NCBI GenBank assembly: GCA_023079485.1
Contig: CM041089.1
Span: 14,089,001-14,153,000, forward strand
Reading direction: 5' to 3'
DNA length: 64,000 bases
Origin: Archilochus colubris
Lineage: Eukaryota > Chordata > Aves > Apodiformes > Trochilidae
Made by a program: the position numbers and the translations under genes. The number at the start of each line of letters is the position of its first letter. The stretch's first letter is position 1. Positions 40,008 to 48,515 of the stretch are shown piece by piece. The notes under the pieces were generated by a model, which had not been told where the DNA came from, did no database searches, and saw only the letters and a program-made list of their open reading frames with translations.

Positions 40008-40091
40008 CTACTTCTTGTGCCACACTTTAAACAGTGATGCCCAAAGCATTTTGCAAAAGAGGTGCTGCTGCCCTTCTCAGCTTCTTTATCC
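40008..40091 (-). other. Candidate exon of an uncharacterised - strand transcript
   Basis: On the - strand, a strong acceptor TTTCTTACCTCTGCAG precedes 40091, and TAG|GTAATT provides a donor at 40008. One of three frames is open across the 84 nt, but it is not the frame that would follow from the candidate exon at 41944-41995. This favours a non-coding transcript if the exons are real. Confidence 0.25.
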
Positions 40092-41213
40092 CTGCAGAGG
40101 TAAGAAAGGTGAGTTGCCCATTGGCACACAGCAGGCAAAAGCCAAAGTCAGGAGACACATTCCCAGCCAGCCCTCCTTTCAACATTCTACTCAGAGGAAC
40201 CTACCCTGCTGTGGAGAGGTCTCACAGCCCGCTCACCTGATACTCAGTATACAGGGACAGGGACCAGAGTTTGGGACCAGACTTTAGTGCCACGGCTTTT
40301 TTTTTAATAAGCTTTTCAATCTGTAACTAGTCCACACCCATTTCTTCTTTTGTTGCTCAACTCAATGCTAACACTGAAGGCTCGTGGCAGAGAGAAACAA
40401 CTTGCTACACTGCCTTTATGCACAACAGTATAGATCAGGAACCCTATATGAACTGGTGCTCATGAGTGTTCCCACAAAGTGATGAGGTATCAGTCAGGCC
40501 TCTATCTGCAACATAGTTCTAGAAATGGCTTTTACATGCCCTCAACACATCCCTAACATCTGTAGCTTAACTACATTCCCTGACGCATTCTCGCATCTAA
40601 TTGTGAGCAGCATGATTCAATAAACTGTGTAAGAACCATGGAATTAATTTGCTTCAGACAAGAGAGAAATCACTATTCCACTGTACTGTTTTTAAAAATA
40701 ACACTTGACCAAGCCAAAAGTCACAAACAGCATATAACTGGAATCTGATGCCAGGCAGAGTCCAGTGTGCACACCCTGTTATCATGTCAGGAGTGCCTTG
40801 TTTCAGCTGAGTTTCATCCATTCTCAAGAGTGATTTTACTTTAAGAACAAGGATGTCCCACAGAGGAACTACTGCAAACAAACACTGCAATTTGAAGCCA
40901 CTGTCCCAGTCTGAATACTTTTCAAGAGTATACGAGTCTTCACTGTAAACACAGCTGCTTTTTCCGACGATTCTAGCTGGAAGTGCTTCCTATACTAAGG
41001 CTTGCTACTACCCTAGACCAACCTGTTTTCCTTCTGTTCTTGACAGCATGAAGAAAAACATGTCTATGCACCAGGACTGGACTAGCACTGCCTTCAATTC
41101 CCAGGCATGTCCACAGAGGTAACACTCAGCAGAAGCACAAAGCTGCCACAAAGAGCAGGTCAATGAGAAGCTTAGGAGCATGGAAATAAATTTATCTCCA
41201 CTACCCAACAGCT

Positions 41214-41360
41214 GCTTCTGGAACAGGCTGTCCAGAGTAGCTGCATAATGTCCACCTCAGAGACGCTGAGCACCCAACTGTAAAGAGCAGTGAACAACCT
41301 GTTTTGAGCAGGTCTCCAAAGGTCACTTCCTACCTCAACTGTTGAGTGGTTCTGTGACTT
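41214..41360 (+). mobile_element. Old CR1 LINE 3' remnant
   Basis: GGAACAGGCTGTCCAGAG at the start and CAAAGGTCACTTCCTACCTCAACTGTTGAGTGGTTCTGTGAC at the end match the CR1 3' region and tail in outline, with many substitutions and an internal deletion. No frame is intact. Confidence 0.65.
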
Positions 41361-41943
41361 GCAGGTAGACCCTCTGCCCAGGCAGAGGTCTCTGACTACA
41401 CACCAGCTACAGAAATATTCAAACTGACTGCAAGCAAACTCTTCCTTCTGCTAATGCTGTTGATGAAAGCCTGTGTCTTCCCTGACCTTGAAGCTGTGTT
41501 ATCTGCTTTGGCTGCAAGAAGGCGATAATAGCTCCTGACAATGGCAAGAGTCAGCTCTGAGCCAGTGGAACAGGAAATCCCATTTCTCAAGCCCTTCAAA
41601 GTCTGCCAGCCTGCCTGGCACAGTTCCTCTCAGCAGCACTCAGTCAGATTACAGCACTAAAAATATCCCACACAATAAATCGCACATTTAGAAGAAAGGA
41701 CCTGCCCTCAATGTGGGTTTCCCTTCCACTTGTGGCCTCAAGTATCCCCAGACAGTTGAACTGCTAGGGTTTGTTCTCCAAATTAAACAGGAGCTGCAGC
41801 TGTTGAAGTGGTTTTAAATAAAATAAGAAGATTAAAGGGTACAACAAAGAGCTAAGATACTTTCCAGTTTTTAAACAGGTGTCGCTCTCCTCTCCCTTTT
41901 GATTTCTATAATAAGAAACTCTGAGCTAAATCTGCTTCCTTAC

Positions 41944-41995
41944 CAAAACACTCTGCCCTTCTATCATGATCTCACATACAACTGGTTGCATACAG
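41944..41995 (-). other. Candidate exon of an uncharacterised - strand transcript
   Basis: On the - strand the acceptor is CCTTTGTTTAATTTCAG and the donor TTTTG|GTAAGG, enclosing 52 nt. Both sites fit consensus well. One frame is open (CMQPVVCEIMIEGQSVL), two contain stops. If spliced to the 44135 donor in the CpG island, the ATG-initiated frame stops after about 10 further codons. Confidence 0.3.
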
Positions 41996-43969
41996 CTGAA
42001 ATTAAACAAAGGTAATGGGGCCAGTCCTGATGACTTCCGTATGGAAAACAGTCCCCATGGAAATCTGCTGCAGCATTTTAGAAAATGTCCAAGCCTGCAG
42101 GGCACAAAGGCACTGCCTGAATCAGCAGGAAAAAAAAGGCATACAACAGGCAGGCAGAGTGAGCACTACCTAGAGGCCTTATGCAAGTTTCACTGTCTTT
42201 ACAAACACTGGTTTGTAGGCTAGGACTATTCTGAGCAGGAACCGTTAAAGCTGAGCCACTGTCTCAGGTCATTTCATCAAAGCCAACGTGAGTGAGGAAA
42301 TATCCACGTGTCATTTGCAAGGCTTGGACCCTCCTCATTAGTGTTCTCAAACACAAGTGACTTCTTCCTTAGCCCCAACTAAGACTGTCCCGTGACACCT
42401 GGCAATGAGGATTACCTCCATATGGGCTCAGCTCCTCATTTGACACATTTACACAATTTATTGCATACACAGCACATGTCAGGTACTGGTTTAATAAATA
42501 ACAGTTCACCTTGAGCACAGATACTTTTTTCATGTAGGCATGTATCTAAAGAAAGGTAAATCCGCACGCAAACTTGTGCAGACAAACTACAGTTTGTCTT
42601 CAATTTACACTCAGAAGGTTATATGCTGTGTTGTTCTACCCAATGAACAGGTGCCAGATGAACAGTATATGTAGTACATTTTTAGACAGTGACCCTGAGG
42701 AGCTGGGTCCTCCAAGAGAACTCAGAACCACAGCAAATGAAGCACAGGTGCCATAGCTCAAGGCATCACAGCAGCTTGTTAGGGTGTTTGGATGGGGATA
42801 ACAACCATCACCTGAGCACAGAGGTAATCCAACTACCTCAAGCACAGAGGCACACCAAAGTCCTCTGCTGCATTTACTTGCCTTTGGATTTAAGATACAA
42901 AATAGGAAGGGTGTTTTACAGAGAACAGCTTAAATATAAACTCAATTGACTCAGAGGCACAGTTCATATAGCTAGAGACTGTGTTATAGCATGGTCAAAC
43001 AACAAGGCAGAGCAAATATGGATAGGCTGCAAGGTCCTTCACTTTTCAAGCCCATTAGCTTCTTCTAAATGTTTTTGGAGACCATAATTAGCAGTACCTG
43101 GGACCTTAACTGTGAATACTACAGCAGACATAAAAAGATCATGTAAATTTATGAACATTTCTGAAAACACTGGCAGAGAAACAGAGAAGCATACACCTGC
43201 TGCTGTTTAATCCCACTGCAATGCACTACACTCCAGCTCAGCACATCCTTTCACCTTCAGAGTTACAGATGATACACTGCTAGCTCCCTGTTCCGGGTTT
43301 CCAGTGTCAGAGACCAAATCCTGCAACACTTGTGAATCTCCTTTTCATCTTTGTCAGTTTCTCCACTCCCCCTCATGCTTCTGCACCTCCCTCTCCTTTG
43401 GTTTTAGCAGAAAAATAAATATCCCAAAGACCTTAAAAACACTCTTTTTTTCCCTAGGTGAGAGTATTTTGTATGAATGGCATGCATGACTCTGAAATTA
43501 CTACTGTCCCCTTTTGTCACACCAGCACAAACACCTTTGGGACCTCCAGTGCATTTGTCCTCTTCCTTCACCCACAGAGCACACCATCTGCAGTGCAAGC
43601 CTTCAGACCCTACCACTGCAGCGTGTGCTAACATCAACACCAACTCCCGAGCACTGCCTGCCAGCACAACCTCCCACTAAATGGTCTGCTACAGATGTGA
43701 CTCTTGCACCTTGCTCAGATCTTACGGCAGGCAGTACAGACGTCCTAGAGGCACCTCCTCTGTCATCCCTGCCTAGAAAGCTTCAGAGCTTTATCAACAT
43801 CTGCACTAACTCCAACATGGGGTGATGCACAAATCTGTGGAAGATGCCACAGCCCACAACCATCTTCACAAGCTTGAAAGATGACAACACTGCAGCGCTC
43901 CCAACACCCTTTTCCTGCATGTTACTACTCACAAGACTCCCCAGCTGGAGAAATTGCTGCCTGCAGGCC

Positions 43970-44800
43970 TGGGAAACAAATGCTTGGGGAGCAGCTCCAA
44001 CTGCACTTCGCGGAGATGAACAACAGCCGCTGCAACGCGGGGGTAGTGGTCGCTATTACTATTGTTTGCTCTTACATGACCTGCAAAAGACCTTACACCT
44101 TTCCCTCGTCTGGAGGCAGCCGCCAGGGACCTACCTGGCATGATGGAGGCTTCACGGCCCCTGCTGCACTCCAGCCCCGCCACCCTTCAGGCGCAGCCCT
44201 CACCTCACAGCTCCCTGCGGCTGCGACGGAACCTTCTAGAGTGCACCTCGCAGCGACGCGCTCCTCGCTCTCCCGCCGACCGCGCTGCCCCACCCCACTC
44301 CAACCTGCCCTGCCCCGCTCTCTGCCACGGGCCCTACCTGCTGCCCTCCGTTGTGGACCGGACCGAACCGAACCGGACCGGGGCAGTACCAGGGCACCAC
44401 TGCCAGCCAGGCTCCTGTGCCAACCGAGCAGAGGTTACAAATCCAGCTGAGCGGACAGCACTCAAAAGCTGAGGGGTGTGGCAGGCGGGCAGCCGCCAGA
44501 AGCGAGCAACCAAACCCCGATGGCAATGCGAGGCACGGAGTGGGACTGAGGCTGCCTCAGGCAGGGCGGGTGGGGAAAACTGCTAAATCAGGAAGCAACG
44601 TGAGCAGCTCACGTTAGAGGTGAGAACGATCGTAAGGGCAGCGCTTTTTCATAATGATTTCCACCCAGATAAGACTTAGGGGCCGTGTGATTGCTCTCCA
44701 GTTTGGGACAACCAGTCTGAACGCCGAACACCACCAGGGCCTCCGAGGCTGAGCTCTCCTTTCCCTGAACCTGCCCCGTCTGTGCTGCGAGGGTGATGGA
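43970..44800 (-). promoter_or_regulatory. CpG island, probable promoter of a - strand transcript
   Basis: This is the only clearly CpG-dense segment in the window. It has clusters such as CGCAGCGACGCGCTCCTCG and CCGCCGACCGCG, set in CpG-poor DNA. On the - strand two consensus donors occur: CCAG|GTAGGT after 44135 and GCAG|GTAGGG after 44338. An ATG at 44183 gives MAGLECSRGREASIMP before the first donor. It lies about 700-1000 nt downstream of the inferred BRSK2 poly(A) site, so it is not the BRSK2 promoter and not a MOB2 promoter. Direction is inferred from the donors and from strand composition to its left. It may be bidirectional. Confidence 0.55.
44355..44381. repeat. Tandem pentamer GGACC/GAACC
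   Basis: Five consecutive units, GGACC GGACC GAACC GAACC GGACC, plus GG, inside the CpG island. Confidence 0.9.
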
Positions 44801-44876
44801 GAGTGCTGGGTGCGGCCATACGGACCCGGCTCTGCCAGAACAGCACCTTCCTCCCACAGACAGGAGGACACTGCCT

Positions 44877-44927
44877 CACCTGCTGGCCCCCTTCACCTGC
44901 TGGTCCCCTTCACCTGTTGGCGACCTT
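44877..44927. repeat. 17-bp tandem repeat, three copies
   Basis: The units start at 44877, 44894 and 44911 with consensus CACCTGCTGGYCCCCTT. The third copy has diverged at four positions. Confidence 0.9.
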
Positions 44928-45044
44928 CAGTTCCTTTGGGGTGGACACCTGGGATGCTGCACTTGCTAGGTCTGGCAATGGTGAGAAGTTCGTTTCCATG
45001 GACATAAAGAGGACGCTCAACAGCTAGTGTCTTTACTGAATGAA

Positions 45045-45050
45045 TTTATT
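45045..45050 (-). terminator. Distal polyadenylation signal of BRSK2
   Basis: TTTATT on + (AATAAA on -) is the last canonical hexamer before the CpG island. A cleavage point near 45025-45030 is plausible. The T-rich and simple-repeat character of the 3' UTR ends here. Confidence 0.45.
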
Positions 45051-45140
45051 GGTTTTTGAACTAAAGTTGCTCACAGTTATTTAACAAGGGATACATCAGA
45101 TTTTTTTTGTCCATTTTAAACCATTAAATGATGTCAGTTT

Positions 45141-45174
45141 GTGTCTGTATATGTGTGTGTGCGCGCGTGTGTGT
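45141..45174. repeat. (TG)n with embedded CGCGCG
   Basis: An alternating purine-pyrimidine run of TG, TA and CG steps in the BRSK2 3' UTR. Confidence 0.85.
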
Positions 45175-45613
45175 CTTCAAAGTACAAAATAGGAAGGATA
45201 ACAAGAGGTATTGCTTTCATTTATTCTTATATCTTGTGTAAGTAATCCCCTTCCTGCTTGTACCACATGGGTTTTGCTGATATAGGTATTTTTAAATTAT
45301 TATTATTATTTTGTATTGAAATCCCAGCCTTTTGTAGAGGTACAATGTAACAGAAGCATCAAAATCTATACACAAGGGAAGAGAAAAGAGGGAAAAGAAG
45401 GACGGGGGTGATGGGAGGGGAGCTCAGAGGAGAAGTAGAGAGAGGGCGGAGGCAGGAAAGACAACAAAAGCAAAAGAGACTAATTTACAGCAATGTCATG
45501 CAATTAAAACTGCCCCCCTCTCCTGCACCCTTGCCTCCCCCCCTCCCCAGCCATCACCCCCTGGTGTCTGACATGCACACAGCAATACAAGAGAGAAAAG
45601 TTTAAGAGCAGGG

Positions 45614-45634
45614 AAAATAAATAAATAAATAAAA
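45614..45634 (-). promoter_or_regulatory. AU-rich element in the BRSK2 3' UTR
   Basis: On the - strand the transcript would carry four consecutive AUUU units, giving three overlapping UUAUUUAUU nonamers (complements at 45616-45624, 45620-45628, 45624-45632). This matches the known class of overlapping-nonamer AU-rich elements that control mRNA decay. The role here is inferred. Confidence 0.6.
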
Positions 45635-45793
45635 CAGTAAAATAAAATAAATCCCTCCCATTTGGGGGAATGGGGAAATGGGGCAAAAGTCAAAGGTCTT
45701 TGCCCCAGTTGTGTCTTTTAAAAATTCTTTTTAATCTTCAAACCTATGTACAAGTAAAACTGGTCCAAGAAGGGGAAAAATTATTAAAAAAAC

Positions 45794-45812
45794 CAACAAC
45801 AACAACAACAAC
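45794..45812. repeat. (AAC)n microsatellite
   Basis: Six CAA units in an A-rich patch of the BRSK2 3' UTR. Confidence 0.85.
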
Positions 45813-46477
45813 AAAAAAAAACCTCATCCAACATTATCATTAAAAAAAAAAAAAATAACCTTGCGATACAACATACACCCATAGGAACCCAACGAGCAGC
45901 AATTGAAGGTCATAAAAGAGCTGAACACTAATGCTAAGCCTACATTCTTAAAATCTCAGTCAAGAAGTACTTCTCACTGTGTTTTGTCTTCCAGGGGTAA
46001 GACCACCTCTTTTTTATTTGTTTAACCTTTGAGCTTGGGCCAGAATAAGTTACACTTGGTCACATAACTCTTGAGGAGGAGGAAAAAAGGCAGCAATTCT
46101 TCTTTCTCAAAGTCACAAGATGAACACTTACAGGGTTTCTGTGTCCTTTTTCCCCCTCCTCCCCAAAATAAATAAGAATCAGTTGTCTCTACACAGTTAT
46201 TAAACAGAAGATATATCTAACAGCTTATTTTTTAAATATATATGTATATATATAAATAACCAAGACCTAGTAACTGAAACACACAAAAAAGGTCCCCATC
46301 CACCCAATCCCACCCTCCTCCCCTTCAAAACAAAACAAAACAAAAGCAAAACAAACCAAAACAATTATAAAAATATCTTGCAGTAATTTTTAAAGATTAC
46401 AGTAGCTTCGTGATTAAGTCTCCCATTGCCCTGACTCCACCTTTTCTTGCTCTGATGAACTAAGTGCCAGTGATTTG

Positions 46478-46493
46478 CACACACACACACACA
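46478..46493. repeat. (CA)8 microsatellite
   Basis: Eight CA units on + in the BRSK2 3' UTR (TG on the transcript strand). Confidence 0.9.
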
Positions 46494-46531
46494 GGAAATA
46501 AAACCCAAGATAAGTCTCTTCCTCCTCTTCG

Positions 46532-46580
46532 TCTTCTTTTTTTTTTTTTCTTTTTTTTTCTTTTTTTTTTCTCTTTTTCT
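46532..46580. repeat. Long T tract with periodic C
   Basis: T runs of nine to thirteen separated by single C. The transcript strand is A-rich here. Confidence 0.9.
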
Positions 46581-47007
46581 TAGAAAAAAAAATCATCCAA
46601 GCCAACAAATGAAACTGGTAACTTAAATAAATAATAATACTGATATCAATGCAGCACTAGCAACACAACAATTGCCTCTAAATGCAGGGTGTGGTGGAGG
46701 ATCCAGCTGGCTGAAGAAGGTCCCAGCGCGGTGGCACATTGGCAGGGAGCTGACAAGTGGGGAGGAAGATGTCGAAGAAGGAGCAGCAGTAGCAGCAGCA
46801 GCAACTGTGCCTGGTGGCAGGAAAGACAGTCCTTGGCAGGGCCTTGTCCCTCTTCTTTGCTACCAGAAGTTGCCTTTTCCCTAAGTTTTAATGTTTTGTT
46901 TGTATGTGTTTATTCACTGAACCCCCTCTCCCTCCTATGTTTACTCCTTTCCCCTTCCAGCAGGTCAAAAAGCAAAATGATACAGTACAAAAAAATTAAT
47001 TACTTGG

Positions 47008-47073
47008 TGTATATATATGTATGTATGTATGTATATCTGTATAGAAATATACACTCATATATACATGTATATA
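47008..47073. repeat. TA/TATG low-complexity with a 16-bp palindrome
   Basis: TATATATATG followed by repeated TATG units. It ends in the perfect palindrome TATATACATGTATATA at 47058-47073. Confidence 0.85.
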
Positions 47074-47619
47074 CATTTAAAAAAAAAAAAAGTGGCAAAA
47101 GAAAAGGAAAAGGTGGTGGGGAGAAAAAGAAGGTTAAGAAAATCCCATGAAGAAGCTCCCCAATATCGACTTGGTTCAACGCTTAGTTTTGAGTTGCTCC
47201 TGGCTGGTTTCTGATGAGAACGTGCTCTGGATTCATGAAACACTGAGTTCCCACTACACCCTTCTCCTTCCCAGCACCCTCCCCCTCCGGGCTGAGTTCA
47301 TCTGTGTGGACAGAAGTTGCCAAGGGTAAAGGTTTCACTTCAACAATTTGCAACTTCCCTTTCAGCCCAGACTCTGCAATCCCACAACTGAGCAGATCTC
47401 TCTTGTGGAGCACCAAAAAAAGAAAAAGAGAGGGGGAAAAAAAAATATATGGCGTGCACTGGGGAGGTGTCTGGGGAGAAGTGGGGAAGAAACCCACTTC
47501 CTGAAGGGAGAGGGGAGGCTGGGAACCTCAAACAGGACTGGTCCTTGGACAGTCTACATCGGTTGCCTTCCGTCAACAAGTGTCCGCAGAGCACAGAAGG
47601 TGAAGCCGTGGCTGACATG

Positions 47620-47639
47620 TTAACTTTTCGGGATAATTC
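47620..47639 (-). CDS. BRSK2: BRSK2, alternative short C-terminal end (IIPKS)
   Basis: On the - strand, the sequence CCGCTCTGCTACCAG forms a good acceptor. Upstream are a pyrimidine tract and a TTCTGAC branch-like motif. The acceptor is followed by GA-ATT-ATC-CCG-AAA-AGT-TAA. Spliced from the exon at 60892-60939 (ending TGT-G), this completes GGA (Gly) and gives G-I-I-P-K-S-stop. Mammalian BRSK2 has a shorter isoform ending LSKCGIIPKS (from memory), so the match is specific in frame, position and residues. It is nested about 740 nt into the region that is 3' UTR for the long isoform. Choosing this acceptor would drop the roughly 73-residue long tail. Expression cannot be judged from DNA. Confidence 0.85.
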
Positions 47640-47935
47640 CTGGTAGCAGAGCGGAAACAAGTGGTGTCGTCAGAAACACAGAGAGAGCATGAACAGAACA
47701 AGAAACGAAACAAAAAGGAAAAGAAAACGAACAAAAAATAATAATAATAATAAAAAAACCCAAAAAATCAGGAAGGAGAAAAAAAGCAAAACATTCAAAA
47801 AAAGGGAGGGAAAAAACCAATCGAATAAACCACAACCCAAGATCTGGTGAACTGGGTTTGTCAACTGTGCTACCTTTTCTTTTCTTTTCTTTCTTTTCTT
47901 TTCATTCTTTCATTCATTTGTTTTTGTGTTTGTTT

Positions 47936-47986
47936 CTGAGATATATATTATATATCATATATAAATATATATGTATATATATACAG
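47936..47986. repeat. AT dinucleotide-rich tract
   Basis: ATATATATTATATATCATATATAAAT-type sequence in the BRSK2 3' UTR. Confidence 0.85.
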
Positions 47987-48152
47987 TCATTCCTTCATAC
48001 AAAATTTGTCTATAGACAGTTTTGTACTGTTGTGGCAAGGTATATACATCCTTCTAGTTTAGAGGCTAGCTTGCTAAGGAATATTCTTTCATTCTTTCTT
48101 GCTTTTTTTTTGTTTTTGTTTTTCTAAGTTATTTAATTTTTTATGTGTTTAT

Positions 48153-48376
48153 TTAAGGTTGGTCTTGTAGGCCGACTGATGAGACCATCTTTGCTTTGTC
48201 TTTGCCAGCAGGGTACTTATTTTCTCCTCTAGACCCATAGTCATTAGAACCGGAATCGCTCCGCTTGCTGTTTGCGCTATGCTTGGTTGGCGTGCCGGGG
48301 GGATGGCTCACCTGCCCGTTCTTCTCGTCTGAAAAAAGTTGTTTAATTACGTCAAAGAAGTTACTCAATGGGCTGC
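48153..48376 (-). CDS. BRSK2: BRSK2, terminal exon of the long isoform
   Basis: BRSK2 (SAD-A) is an LKB1-activated, AMPK-related Ser/Thr kinase of neurons (polarity, vesicle release) and pancreatic beta cells. This exon encodes the C-terminal tail after the KA1-like region. It begins SPLSNFFDVIKQLFSDEKNG, almost identical to mammalian BRSK2 as remembered. It then runs through a Ser/Asn/Gly-rich stretch and the recognisable YPAGKDKAKM, and ends LQDQP followed by TAA. The acceptor is TGTACCCAG at 48377; its first two bases (GC) complete the G left by the 60892 exon to give Gly. The exon has 73 full codons before the stop. The middle of the tail differs from mammals more than its start, as expected for disordered sequence. 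Confidence 0.95.
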
Positions 48377-48515
48377 CTGGGTACACAAAACAGAGGAGAC
48401 AAAAAAAGAAAGAAAGAAAGAAAGGAAAAACAAAACAAAACAAAACAAAAACGAGAGAGGGAAAGAGAGAGAAAAGAGGAGAGAAAGAGAGAGAACAAAC
48501 AAACAAATGAACAAT
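48377..48515. repeat. Purine-rich tract (pyrimidine tract of the BRSK2 terminal acceptor)
   Basis: On + this is (GAAA)n, then (AAAAC)n, then GAGA-rich and (AAAC)n sequence. On the - strand it is a continuous pyrimidine-rich run directly upstream of the 48376 acceptor, far longer than an ordinary polypyrimidine tract. Confidence 0.85.

Larger units (their letters stand above)
29706..43960. other. Interval between convergent genes, no recognised protein gene
   Basis: About 14 kb with no exon of a known gene that I can recognise. The + strand is noticeably A-rich and A>T over long stretches, the opposite of the MOB2 introns, suggesting transcription of the - strand. It holds two old CR1 pieces (32465-32690 and 41214-41360), a purine-rich imperfect repeat (30255-30440), a (CAGA)n tract near 35886, and several candidate - strand exons listed separately. 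Confidence 0.6.
45030..48152 (-). other. BRSK2: BRSK2 3' UTR
   Basis: About 3.1 kb follows the long-isoform stop codon on the - strand. It is unusually rich in low-complexity sequence: TG/CG repeats, AUUUA repeats, AAC and T tracts, and TATA-type words. It also contains the alternative short coding end at 47620-47639. Its distal limit is inferred from an AATAAA on the - strand at 45045-45050; other AATAAA motifs at 45219, 46013 and 46909 could give shorter forms. No protein frame in it is credible. Confidence 0.6.

Noticed and set aside
43881..44450. A 189-codon + strand frame through the CpG island
   Set aside because: GC-rich sequence has few stops by composition. The translation is Arg/Pro/Ser-rich with no family signature, and the - strand donors argue against it.
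46689..47150. A 153-codon + strand frame
   Set aside because: It lies in the BRSK2 3' UTR, includes TA- and A-rich simple repeats, and shows no protein family.
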